This document shows positions 8,259-15,441 of a stretch of 35,910 nucleotides of DNA, piece by piece; within the stretch, counting starts at the first letter, position 1, and the number at the start of each line of letters is the position of its first letter. The notes under the pieces were generated by a model. The model was not told where the DNA came from and did not search any database. It was given only the letters and a program-made list of their open reading frames with translations. This DNA is from a virus. Location: positions 1 to 35,910 of IMG/VR virus record IMGVR_UViG_3300042309_000307; one strand, 5' to 3'. Both the position numbers and the translations under genes were made by a program.

Positions 8259-8556
8259 AGCTGAAGGTGCGGTCCGTCTGGGCGTTGTTCGCGTGCGTGA
8301 GCGTGAACGTCTGCTTGCCGCGCGCGCTCACATAGAGGCCGCCGATCGCCGCGGCGGCATTGGCCGTGCGCGGCATGAACAGGATCACGCTGTCCTGCCC
8401 CGCCCGCAGGTCGGACACCGTGGTGGTCGCCGAGCTCGCCGTCAGCGTCACGCTGCCGGTCGAGTTGACCTTGCCATCCCGCAGGCTGTTGACGATCTCG
8501 TAGACGTCGCGCGCGCCATGCGCGAGAGGCAGCCCGCGGAACTGGTTGTCTGCCAT
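8242..8556 (-). CDS. Small beta-rich structural protein
   Basis: This 104-aa protein begins MADNQFRGLPLAHGARDVYEIVN. It is beta-rich with GKVNSTGSVTLTASSATTTVSDLRAGQD and ends RTFSYVVLG. The ATG shares a base with the stop of the tail nozzle gene (TGATG). The frame is open further upstream, but those codons overlap the nozzle gene and look like shadow sequence. This size and composition fit a tail accessory or decoration protein; I do not recognise a named family. Confidence 0.66.
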   Translation of the reverse strand: MADNQFRGLPLAHGARDVYEIVNSLRDGKVNSTGSVTLTASSATTTVSDLRAGQDSVILFMPRTANAAAAIGGLYVSARGKQTFTLTHANNAQTDRTFSYVVLG

Positions 8557-10001
8557 CAGCGCCTGCCGGTCCTGCTGGCCGCGAAGTCGACGCCATAGGC
8601 CTGCGTCCACTCACCCGTCAGGTTCAACCTGACGCGATGGAACTTGTTGGCCGAGCGCACTGGGCAGAAGCCGGCGGCGTTGAGCGACGACGCCGCGCCG
8701 TAGCTCACGCTGTCCTGCTGGCGCGCGCGCTCTCCGACCTGCACGGTCACCGTGCCGCCGGTCGTGTGCGGCGTCACCTGCGTGACCAGCGCGTGGCCGC
8801 CGTCGACCAGGTTCGCCTCGCCAGTCTCGATGGTCGCCTCGAGCGACGAGCCGGTGAACGTGCCGATCTTGCTGTCCACGCCACCGCCGAACACGAACTT
8901 GCCGAGCTTGAGCGACGAGCTGTCGAGCGACACGCCGAGCGCGTCGAGCGAACCGGAGATGCTGTCGAGATCGTCGAGCGTGTAGGACGCATTGAACAGC
9001 GCCCCGACGAAGTCGTTGGTGACCTCGGCGTAGCTCCATTTGTCGATGGCGTAGTTGTAGATGATCAGCCTGTCTGGCGTTCCGCCGCTCTGCGCGGAGG
9101 GAAACGACCAGGTCACGATCTGGTTGAGCGGATCGACGGCGGCGGTGATCCTGTCGCGGTAGGCCGCGTTCGAGTTCTCGAAGAACCAGCGGTTAACCCG
9201 CTCGCTGCCGATCGGCCGCGAGGCGTTGCCGTCGAAGGCATAGAACCCGTCGGACGCGATGTAGAAGCAGGTCGCGCCAAGCTGCACCACGCTGCCTGGG
9301 TACTCGCAGCCGCGCGCGGTCTCGACCCGGTCGAACTGGAAGACGAGCGGCGAGCCGACGTACTGCATCCGCACAATCGCGCGCTCGAGGAACACGACCC
9401 CGAACTCGCCACCGCACAGCCCCGTGACCGCGCCGGCATCGGCTATGTCCTGGTAGTCCGCCTGGTTGGTGCCGACCGTCCAGCTGGTGGCGTCGTTGAT
9501 CGCCGACCAGCGCACCCTGTATGGCGTGGTCGTGCCGCTCTCGGTCACGTTGGCGCTCACGACGAAGTCGCGCACCGTGGTGATGAACTTGGACGACAGT
9601 CCTGCGACGAGGTCGGCGAAGTTGCCGCCGCTGGTGATCGAGATCGACTGGATCGCGTCTGCGTTGTTGCAGGCGATGAGCCGGTCGCCGAAGGTCGTGA
9701 AGTAGAACCTGTCGGTCGAAGCCGTCGCGTAGCCGCCGCTCTTGCTCACGTCAGACAGCGCGCCGGTGCTCTTCGTGAACTTCCAGAGCTTCGACAGCCC
9801 GCCGGCGTAGATCGTGACGGTGCCGCCGGCGGTCTTCGTGGCGGCGATGTTGGTCAGGCGCTCGGTGGCCGCCTGCGACAGCGCCGACAGCGCCGGGAAC
9901 GGCTTGTATCCGCGGGCAGCCGGCTGTGCATTCTTCGCCACCGTCACACCCGGGCTGTTCAGCGCCGGCTGGTCAGGCAGCCATTGTCCGAGCTCGATCA
10001 T
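8556..10001 (-). CDS. Tail nozzle/packaged-DNA stabilisation protein
   Basis: This 481-aa protein starts MIELGQWLPDQPALNSPG. It is beta-rich throughout with propeller-like blades: TVTIYAGGLSKLWKF, RFYFTTFGDRLIACNNADAIQ, FGVVFLERAIVRMQYVG, TCFYIASDGFYAFDGNAS, PLNQIVTWSFPS. These are typical of the podoviral nozzle (T7 gp12-like/P22 gp10-like) that closes the tail after packaging and opens at ejection. The conserved YVGSPLVFQFDRVETARGCE region is characteristic. The ATG overlaps the stop of the upstream gene as ATGA; upstream in-frame codons are excluded because they lie within that gene. Confidence 0.83.
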   Translation of the reverse strand: MIELGQWLPDQPALNSPGVTVAKNAQPAARGYKPFPALSALSQAATERLTNIAATKTAGGTVTIYAGGLSKLWKFTKSTGALSDVSKSGGYATASTDRFYFTTFGDRLIACNNADAIQSISITSGGNFADLVAGLSSKFITTVRDFVVSANVTESGTTTPYRVRWSAINDATSWTVGTNQADYQDIADAGAVTGLCGGEFGVVFLERAIVRMQYVGSPLVFQFDRVETARGCEYPGSVVQLGATCFYIASDGFYAFDGNASRPIGSERVNRWFFENSNAAYRDRITAAVDPLNQIVTWSFPSAQSGGTPDRLIIYNYAIDKWSYAEVTNDFVGALFNASYTLDDLDSISGSLDALGVSLDSSSLKLGKFVFGGGVDSKIGTFTGSSLEATIETGEANLVDGGHALVTQVTPHTTGGTVTVQVGERARQQDSVSYGAASSLNAAGFCPVRSANKFHRVRLNLTGEWTQAYGVDFAASRTGRR

Positions 10002-10918
10002 GCCGCCTCTGCCCAGGTCTCGTTGCCGTTTGCCGCGTCGGTCCACGTCTCAGCGCCGGCTGCCTGCTCGGACCATGTCTCGCTGCCGGCCGCGGCCTGC
10101 GACCAGGCCTCCGCGCCGGCCGTCTGCTCGGACCATGTTTCGGCGCCGGCGACGCCGAGCCCCCAGCCGATACGCAGTGCGTCCGCGCCAGCAGATGCCG
10201 CGCCGCTCGACGCGGGCATCGTCAATGCGAACGACACCACCGACGCAGAAGCCGTTGCGCCCGCCTCGCACGATCCGGTGCCAGCGCGGAACAGATTGCC
10301 GGCCGCCGATGCCGTCGCCACGCCTGCCGCCGGCACGATGGCCGTCGCAAGCGTCGGCACGGCAAGCGCAGCCACGCTTGCAGATCCAGACGCGATGTCC
10401 GCGCTGGCCTGCAGGAACCTCGAGGCGAGCGCGCTGGCCGTCGCCGACCCGGCCGCGCTCGCCTGGACGCCAACCGTGGCGCCGCTCGCCGCCGCGCCGC
10501 TCGCGGCCGAGCTCGCCGCTGCGGATGTTGCGACGATGCGCGCGCTCGAGGCATTGCCAGCCGCAGCGCCAGCAGCCGACGGCGACACGGATGCGATGCC
10601 GCACGCAGTGGACGCCGCAGAAGCAGCTCCGGTAGCTGACGCTGCTGCACCTGCAATTCGTGCAGCCGACGCAGAAACTGTCGCCGCTCCCTTGATGAGC
10701 CCCAGGTCGTCGATCGATCCACTGAGGGCGTCGATCGACGTCGAGAAGCTGTCGATCGACGCCTGCGGGAACGCCGCGACCACGCGGCCGGATGCCGCGG
10801 CGCACGTCGCGACGCCATGCGGCAGGCCAATGGTGTCGAGCGTCTCGACGAGCTCGTCGATCGACGTGGTCAGGCTGTCGAGCGATATCTCCGGCGAGAC
10901 TGTGACGATCACAGCCAC
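9998..10918 (-). CDS. Ala/Ser-rich low-complexity protein with C-terminal decapeptide repeats
   Basis: This 306-aa protein starts at a GTG (MAVIVTVSPEISLDSLTTSID). Two related N-terminal modules (SLDSLTTSIDELVETLDTIG at 12-31 and SIDSFSTSIDALSGSIDDLG at about 54-73) are followed by roughly 150 residues of almost pure Ala/Ser/Gly/Val/Thr. The C-terminal 50 residues are five decapeptide units of the form AG-x-ETWSEQA, ending ETWAEAA at 10001. It sits between the 145-aa fibre-like protein and the tail nozzle and is coupled to the nozzle by an ATGA overlap, so a virion role is likely. I recognise no domain. The strict frame, repeat phasing and coupling argue that it is real despite its odd composition. 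Confidence 0.66.
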   Translation of the reverse strand: MAVIVTVSPEISLDSLTTSIDELVETLDTIGLPHGVATCAAASGRVVAAFPQASIDSFSTSIDALSGSIDDLGLIKGAATVSASAARIAGAAASATGAASAASTACGIASVSPSAAGAAAGNASSARIVATSAAASSAASGAAASGATVGVQASAAGSATASALASRFLQASADIASGSASVAALAVPTLATAIVPAAGVATASAAGNLFRAGTGSCEAGATASASVVSFALTMPASSGAASAGADALRIGWGLGVAGAETWSEQTAGAEAWSQAAAGSETWSEQAAGAETWTDAANGNETWAEAA

Positions 10919-10924
10919 GATGGA

Positions 10925-11362
10925 TCAGTCCTCGGTGACAATCGAGCCAGACTTGACGCGCGGGATGACGCCCGACGAGATGGCGACGGTCGGCGTGATG
11001 CTTCCCTTGTACAGGATCGATCCAGCGCCAGACGAGCTGGTGCCGATCGAGAAGTGCGTCGCGGTCTCGCTGCCGCCGGTCGCCTCGGGGAAGTCGACGT
11101 TCGCGGCGAGCGACGCGGTGTTGCCGCTAATCGTGAAGCCGGCCACCGACCTCGCGACCGCCTGGCGCGCGTAGCTCGTGTAGGCGCACTCGTTGGTCGT
11201 CTGCGAGCCAGCCTCTCCGGGATCGGACGTGTGCAGCGCGATGTAGAGGCTGCCAGCCGTGCTCGACCCGCGCAGGCCGGTCGCGTCGCCGACGTTCGCG
11301 ATGTTGCTGTTGTTGAACAGCAGCTCGAGCAGGCTCTGCTCGAAGGCATTGGACTTGGACAT
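10925..11362 (-). CDS. Phage tail fibre/virion protein of the MSKSN-NNSNIANVGDATGLRGS family
   Basis: This 145-aa protein carries the well-known pattern FEQSLLELLFNNSNIAN, VGDATGLRGSSTAGSLYIAL, then HTSDPGEAG, NECAYTSYARQAVAR, ANVDFPEA and GSETATHFSIGT, ending SGSIVTED. This family is widespread in phages and is usually annotated as a tail fibre or virion-associated protein. It is beta-rich with no catalytic motif. It lies between the head-tail adaptor and the Ala/Ser-rich protein in the tail module. Family membership is confident; the precise structural role is not. Confidence 0.8.
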   Translation of the reverse strand: MSKSNAFEQSLLELLFNNSNIANVGDATGLRGSSTAGSLYIALHTSDPGEAGSQTTNECAYTSYARQAVARSVAGFTISGNTASLAANVDFPEATGGSETATHFSIGTSSSGAGSILYKGSITPTVAISSGVIPRVKSGSIVTED

Positions 11363-11373
11363 GGCAGCTCCTG

Positions 11374-11988
11374 TCAGGCGAGGCGCATGACCAGCGACGA
11401 GCCGCCGAACTTGGCGCCATCCTCGCTGGTCGAGATTTCGGCGAGCGCGCGGCTGAACAGCTGCTCAAACTGAGGCACGCGCGGGTCGTCCATGAGGTAG
11501 ACGGCCGCCGCAGCCAGCGCGCCGTAGAGGTAGGCGTCGGGGTAGCGCGTCAGGAGCGTGCTCGTCGGCGACGCATCCGACAGCGCCGTGACGCCAGTGA
11601 TGTAGGCGATCTCGACGTCGTAGTCGTCGTCGGGCGCCGGCGCGAAGCGGATCTCGCTGCCGATCACCGTGTACGCCACCGGCTTGCCGTTGCCGGTCGA
11701 TGGGTAGTTCGTGTCGAGGCCATCTGGCGACAGGTAGTCGAGCGTCGAGACCGGAGAGGTCAGCAGTTTGACCGACCGAACCGAGCGCAGGTCGCTGGGC
11801 AGCAGGATGTAGGCGTCGCCGACCGTCATCGTCGAGGTCGCGCGCTTCTCCTGGGCGCGCGTCTCGAGCGCGCGCGACATGCGCGCCTCGGCCAGCGCGA
11901 TGAACTCTGGGATGCGATCGGTCAGGTCGCTGCGCGCGAGCCAGTTGGCGACCGCGGTCTTCAGCTCGCTGTAGGTCGTGATCGCCAT
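11374..11988 (-). CDS. Head-to-tail adaptor protein
   Basis: This 204-aa protein starts MAITTYSELKTAVANWLAR, followed by IPEFIALAEARMSRALETRAQE, both typical of the helical adaptor ring that docks on the portal (T7 gp11-like/HK97 gp6-like). The middle carries a beta segment (VGDAYILLPSDLRSVRSVKL, YTVIGSEIRFAPAPDDDYDVEIAY) and the end a helical LLTRYPDAYLYGALAAAAVYLMDDPR segment, the usual layout of podoviral adaptors. It is coupled to the upstream 104-aa gene by a TGATG overlap. Confidence 0.82.
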   Translation of the reverse strand: MAITTYSELKTAVANWLARSDLTDRIPEFIALAEARMSRALETRAQEKRATSTMTVGDAYILLPSDLRSVRSVKLLTSPVSTLDYLSPDGLDTNYPSTGNGKPVAYTVIGSEIRFAPAPDDDYDVEIAYITGVTALSDASPTSTLLTRYPDAYLYGALAAAAVYLMDDPRVPQFEQLFSRALAEISTSEDGAKFGGSSLVMRLA

Positions 11989-12302
11989 CAGATGGTCGCC
12001 CCGATCGTGCGGAAGTGGCGGTAGTCGCGATGGTTCACGAAGTCGCGCCAGGCCTGCGGGTTGTCACGCGGCCAGCCGAACTCCTTCACCTTCGCCCAGA
12101 AGATCGCGGCAGGGATCTCGGCGTATTTCTGCGGGCCGCCGTGGCGCATGAACGACCCCCTGCCGACGTCGTTCTGCGCGGCCTTGTTCGCGTCGACGAT
12201 GGCGTCGACGTTCTGCTCGAGCGCGAAGACTGGCGTGTCGCCGTCCCATTCGAGCCAGGTGCGCGTGCCGGTGGCCGGGTCGCTCTTGATGAGCTTCCGC
12301 AT
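11988..12302 (-). CDS. Small phage protein between capsid and adaptor genes
   Basis: This 104-aa protein begins MRKLIKSDPATGTRTWLEWDGD, with aromatic and charged residues (AAIFWAKVKEFGWPRDNPQAW, HRDYRHFRTI). I recognise no named domain, although proteins of this type often lie between major capsid and adaptor genes in podophages. There is no convincing Shine-Dalgarno before the ATG at 12302; the terminator-like hairpin at 12335-12362 lies just upstream, so expression may be set by read-through. Frame and amino acid composition support a real gene. Confidence 0.7.
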   Translation of the reverse strand: MRKLIKSDPATGTRTWLEWDGDTPVFALEQNVDAIVDANKAAQNDVGRGSFMRHGGPQKYAEIPAAIFWAKVKEFGWPRDNPQAWRDFVNHRDYRHFRTIGATI

Positions 12303-12327
12303 GAAAGGAACTCGCTGTTTTCTTGCA

Positions 12328-12362
12328 GAAGAAAGAGGGCGGCGAGTTGCCCCGCCGCCCTC
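12328..12362 (-). terminator. Rho-independent-type terminator after the major capsid gene
   Basis: A perfect 10-bp GC stem (GAGGGCGGCG at 12335-12344 pairing with 12353-12362) encloses an 8-nt loop. In the minus direction it is followed by the T-rich run TTTCTTCT. It sits 18 nt after the major capsid protein stop and before the next late gene. This fits an attenuating terminator that gives extra transcript for capsid protein relative to tail genes. Confidence 0.75.
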
Positions 12363-12379
12363 CGCAGTAGTCGCGCTGC

Positions 12380-13333
12380 TTACGCGCCGGTCAGGTCGAA
12401 GACCGCCGCGTGCGCCTTCGGCGCCAGCACCTTGAGCGACCACTCCGCGATGATCGCGAACTTGGTCGCATCGCCCGTCGGCGCCACGTCGCTGACCGTG
12501 AAGTTACGGCCCGGCAGCGTGGTGATCGAGGCGTAGTCGGTGTCGAGCAGGAACAGGCGGTCGTTGCCCATGAACCGATCGACGACGACGTTCAGCTCAC
12601 CGAAGTCGGAGCGGTACAGGGAGACGGCGCCGATGTAGGCCGCGTCCTTGTTCGCCGACGTGATGATCTGGTTCGTCGCCACCGAAGCCGACGACAGGTT
12701 CGAGAACACCTGCTTGTTCGTCGGGCTCATCGCGATGATCGACGGCTTGCCGCCGTCCTCGTAGGCCGCGAGCATCGCCGCGTCGATCTGCGTGATCGCC
12801 ATCGCGCGGTCGGTGCCGGTGAGCGACGGAACGTCCGAGCCGTCGCCGGTCGGGTTGGCCGACGCGGTGCCGGTCGAGGACAGCGACGTGTTGGTGATCC
12901 AGGTCGACAGCGAGCCGGCCTTGCGCGGATCGGACGAGCTCTTCGCCGTGTCGACGACGAGCGCCTTCTCGATGTCGCGACGCAGCTCGAGGCCCTTGAG
13001 CGTCTTGACGTAGGCCGTCTCGCGGTCGCGGCCGGCCTTGTCCACCGCGTCGAGCGTGCCAGAGACCGAGGCCGCCTTCACGCTGATCTGGTGGTAGTTG
13101 CCGAGGCGCGTGGTCGCCGAGGGGTTGACGTAGGAGTAGTCGGCGCCCTCGTTCTGGTAGTTGCTCGAGCTCGCCGCGGCCAGCTCCTGCACCTGCCACT
13201 CGGTGTAGACGGCGCGCGCACCCTCCTTCTTCAGCGCCGAGAAGATCGGCGTGTCGGTCGGGTCGATGCGGTAGATGACGTCCGCGAGCTCTTCGCGCTC
13301 GCCGACGGCGTCGGAGGTCTTGTAGGTCGCCAT
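12380..13333 (-). CDS. Major capsid protein, SU10/DUF5309 family
   Basis: This 317-aa protein begins MATYKTSDAVGEREELADVI, then YRIDPTDTPIFSALKKEGA, the hallmark of SU10-type major capsid proteins (DUF5309). Further family features are YHQISVKAASVSGTLDAVDKAG, RRDIEKALVVD, KPSIIAMSPTNKQVFSNL, YRSDFGELNVVVDRFMGNDRLFLLD and KFAIIAEWSLKVLAPKAHA near the end. The HK97 fold is expected. It follows the scaffold gene by 6 nt and is followed by a terminator-like hairpin, a usual arrangement for the most abundant virion protein. Confidence 0.92.
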   Translation of the reverse strand: MATYKTSDAVGEREELADVIYRIDPTDTPIFSALKKEGARAVYTEWQVQELAAASSSNYQNEGADYSYVNPSATTRLGNYHQISVKAASVSGTLDAVDKAGRDRETAYVKTLKGLELRRDIEKALVVDTAKSSSDPRKAGSLSTWITNTSLSSTGTASANPTGDGSDVPSLTGTDRAMAITQIDAAMLAAYEDGGKPSIIAMSPTNKQVFSNLSSASVATNQIITSANKDAAYIGAVSLYRSDFGELNVVVDRFMGNDRLFLLDTDYASITTLPGRNFTVSDVAPTGDATKFAIIAEWSLKVLAPKAHAAVFDLTGA

Positions 13334-13339
13334 GTTGAA

Positions 13340-14314
13340 TTACCTCGTCATCAGGAAGTCGATCGCATCATCGATGCGGCCGGACTTCGACAACCGGGAG
13401 AGAGCCTCCCGGCGGGCTTTCGAGGATGTGTCGCTCTTGCTCGGTGGCGTACCAGGCCGCGCCATCGCTGGCGCCGGCTTGGCCGGCTGCTTGTCGGCGA
13501 GGTTCTTCGACATCAGTTCGTCGAAGAGCATCGCCTTGCGCAGCACGTTCACCGCTCGGTGGTCGTATGACTGCGCGATCTCCGCATCGGAGAAGCCAGC
13601 CCGTTTCGCCCACGTCACGATCGCCTCGCGCTCCTTCGCCGCCTTCGTCTCGTCACGCCATTCGGGGATGGCCTCGACGAGCCGCTGCCGCTCGACCGCC
13701 AGGTGCTGCTCGAGCAGCGCTCGCTGCTCGGCCTGCTGGAGTTGAGCGAGGCGCGCCTGCTCCGCCTGGAGTGCCTGCGCCCGCTCCCGTCGATCACGCC
13801 AGGCGTCCTTCTGCCTGACATACTCGAGCGGGTCTTCGGCGTAGAGCTTGTTCCAGTCGGGCTCGGGCTGCGCCTGGTTCATTTGCGCTTCGAGCTGACG
13901 CATCGTCTCGGCGTAGCGCTGCCTCTCGGCACGGGCCGCGGCGAGTTCCGCCTCGGCCTGCTTGCGCTGCTCCGCGATCGCTTGCGTCTTGCGGGTGTAG
14001 TCGGCGGTCCGCTGGTATCCGTTCAGCAGCTCGTCGAGCGTGACCTTCTGTTCCTGGCCGTCCACGCGGACGGAGAACGTCGGTTGCTCGGGCTGCGTCG
14101 GCTGCGGTGCCGGCTCATCCGTTGCCTGCTGCTCACCGGCCGCGGCGTCCTCGAGTTCGCCGCTCGGCTGGGCAGCCGGCTGTGTGTCGTCGGTGGTGGC
14201 CGCCTCGGTCGGCTTGTCCTCCGCAGGAGGGGCGTCGCGCGACAGCAGGAGAGATGCAGCCTGGTCGAGGCTGATCGGTGCACTCCCCTCGCCGGGGTTG
14301 GTGCTGGTCGACAT
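13340..14314 (-). CDS. Capsid scaffolding protein
   Basis: This 324-aa protein is acidic and disordered at the N-terminus (Pro/Ala/Glu/Gln-rich to about 75). A short conserved module follows, FSVRVDGQEQKVTLDELLNGYQ then RTADYTRKTQAIAE (about 80-115), found in many podoviral scaffolds, and then a long Glu/Arg/Gln/Ala coiled coil (about 115-215). The basic C-terminus (SSKARREALSRLSKSGRIDDAIDFLM) is suited to bind the inner capsid surface. Position directly before the major capsid gene confirms the role. It is expected to leave the head or be removed before packaging. Confidence 0.88.
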   Translation of the reverse strand: MSTSTNPGEGSAPISLDQAASLLLSRDAPPAEDKPTEAATTDDTQPAAQPSGELEDAAAGEQQATDEPAPQPTQPEQPTFSVRVDGQEQKVTLDELLNGYQRTADYTRKTQAIAEQRKQAEAELAAARAERQRYAETMRQLEAQMNQAQPEPDWNKLYAEDPLEYVRQKDAWRDRRERAQALQAEQARLAQLQQAEQRALLEQHLAVERQRLVEAIPEWRDETKAAKEREAIVTWAKRAGFSDAEIAQSYDHRAVNVLRKAMLFDELMSKNLADKQPAKPAPAMARPGTPPSKSDTSSKARREALSRLSKSGRIDDAIDFLMTR

Positions 14315-14368
14315 GTGTGTGCTCGTGTGTAGTGGCGAGATCCCTTGCGGGTTGTCTCAGCCTCCCCT

Positions 14369-14653
14369 TCAGAAAACGCGGAAGCGCCGCGCCTTCAGCT
14401 CGTCGAGCTCGCGCACGGCGATCCTTCCGCCGGCGGCTACCTGCTCGATGTGCTTCTTCACCGCGCGCAGCGCGTGCTGCAGGCGGTAGATCTCTTCGCG
14501 CCTCGCGGCGTCAGACGGCGCCGTGGCCGCCCAGGCCTCGGCGTAGCCCGCGGCGAGCGCGTCGAACGTCTCGGACCACAGCGGGTCGCGCATGAGCGCG
14601 TCGGCCTTGGCGCCGCGCTCCGCCTCGAGGCGGACCTTGTCGACGCTCACCAT
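14369..14653 (-). CDS. Small helical protein of the portal-capsid region
   Basis: This 94-aa, mostly helical and charged protein begins MVSVDKVRLEAERGAKADALMRDPL, with DPLWSETFDALAAGYAEAW and ARREEIYRLQHALRAVKKHIEQV. Similar small proteins often lie between portal and scaffold genes in phages with this capsid type; their role is not known to me. It overlaps the 264-aa gene by 7 nt. The 54 nt between its stop and the scaffold start (14315-14368) contain no recognisable gene. Confidence 0.72.
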   Translation of the reverse strand: MVSVDKVRLEAERGAKADALMRDPLWSETFDALAAGYAEAWAATAPSDAARREEIYRLQHALRAVKKHIEQVAAGGRIAVRELDELKARRFRVF

Positions 14654-15441
14654 GCGCCGCTCGGATCTTGCTCGCCGGTGCCGGCGCTGAAGCCGCCGCC
14701 GGCCGGGGACGGCCCGCCGGTCATGTCGACGCTGGCCGGGCTCTCGCCCGGGCCGTAGCCGTAGCCGGTCCCGCCGAACATGCCGGCGAGGCCAGAGCCG
14801 ATCGGCGCGGCGTCGGCGATCGAGGTCGTGTTCATGCCGCGGTCAACGGCCGCTCCGAAAGCCGCCTGCGCCGTCTCGGGCGTGATGCCGAGGCCGCTGG
14901 CGTTGCCAATGCCGAGCGCGCCGAGCAGGCCACCGCCAAACAGGCCGCCGAGCTGCTGGCCGAACGACATCGTGGGCGCGCCGTAGAAGTCGCGCATGGC
15001 CTGGTTCGCGGCGATGTTGTTCGCGGCCATGCCGAGGCCAGCCATGCCGGCACCCCAGCCGATCGGCCCGCCGAGCATCGAGGCTGCAGTCAGACCGATG
15101 CCGACCCCGCGGCCGATCGGCGACGCGCCGAACGCATTGCCGGGGTTGCGACCGGCCGCGCCCATCGGGCCGCCCGGCATGCTGCCAGGACCGCCTGCTC
15201 CGCCTTGCGGCGCGAACGCCGATGGCGGCGGCGCAAGGCCGGCAGGCGCCGGGGGCGTGATCTGCGAGAACGGCCCAGGCGTGTATGGCCGCCCGGCGGG
15301 GTACTGCACCGGCTGCATCTGCGACAGCCACTGCCGCTCCATGCGGTCGTACTCGCGCAGGTACTGGTCGAGGAACTGGCTGTTGGTGGCCGCATTCGGG
15401 GTGACCGACGGCGGCGTCGACAGGAGGCCGTAGAATGCCAT
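14647..15441 (-). CDS. Gly/Pro/Ala-rich virion-operon protein, unknown function
   Basis: This 264-aa protein has a short helical N-terminus (QFLDQYLREYDRMERQWLSQM), a Pro-rich linker (about 45-80) and long Gly/Ala/Met hydrophobic stretches (GIGLTAASMLGGPIGWGAGMAG, FGQQLGGLFGGGLLGALGIG). The glycine-rich hydrophobic segments resemble those of internal virion or membrane-inserting proteins. It is coupled to the portal gene by TGATG, so it is probably made in proportion to the portal. No named family is recognised. Confidence 0.66.
   Translation of the reverse strand: MAFYGLLSTPPSVTPNAATNSQFLDQYLREYDRMERQWLSQMQPVQYPAGRPYTPGPFSQITPPAPAGLAPPPSAFAPQGGAGGPGSMPGGPMGAAGRNPGNAFGASPIGRGVGIGLTAASMLGGPIGWGAGMAGLGMAANNIAANQAMRDFYGAPTMSFGQQLGGLFGGGLLGALGIGNASGLGITPETAQAAFGAAVDRGMNTTSIADAAPIGSGLAGMFGGTGYGYGPGESPASVDMTGGPSPAGGGFSAGTGEQDPSGAW

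Noticed and set aside
8637-11174. 845-aa plus-strand open frame
   Set aside because: It is antisense to the nozzle, the Ala/Ser-rich and the fibre-like proteins, with low-complexity composition and no domain or ribosome site.
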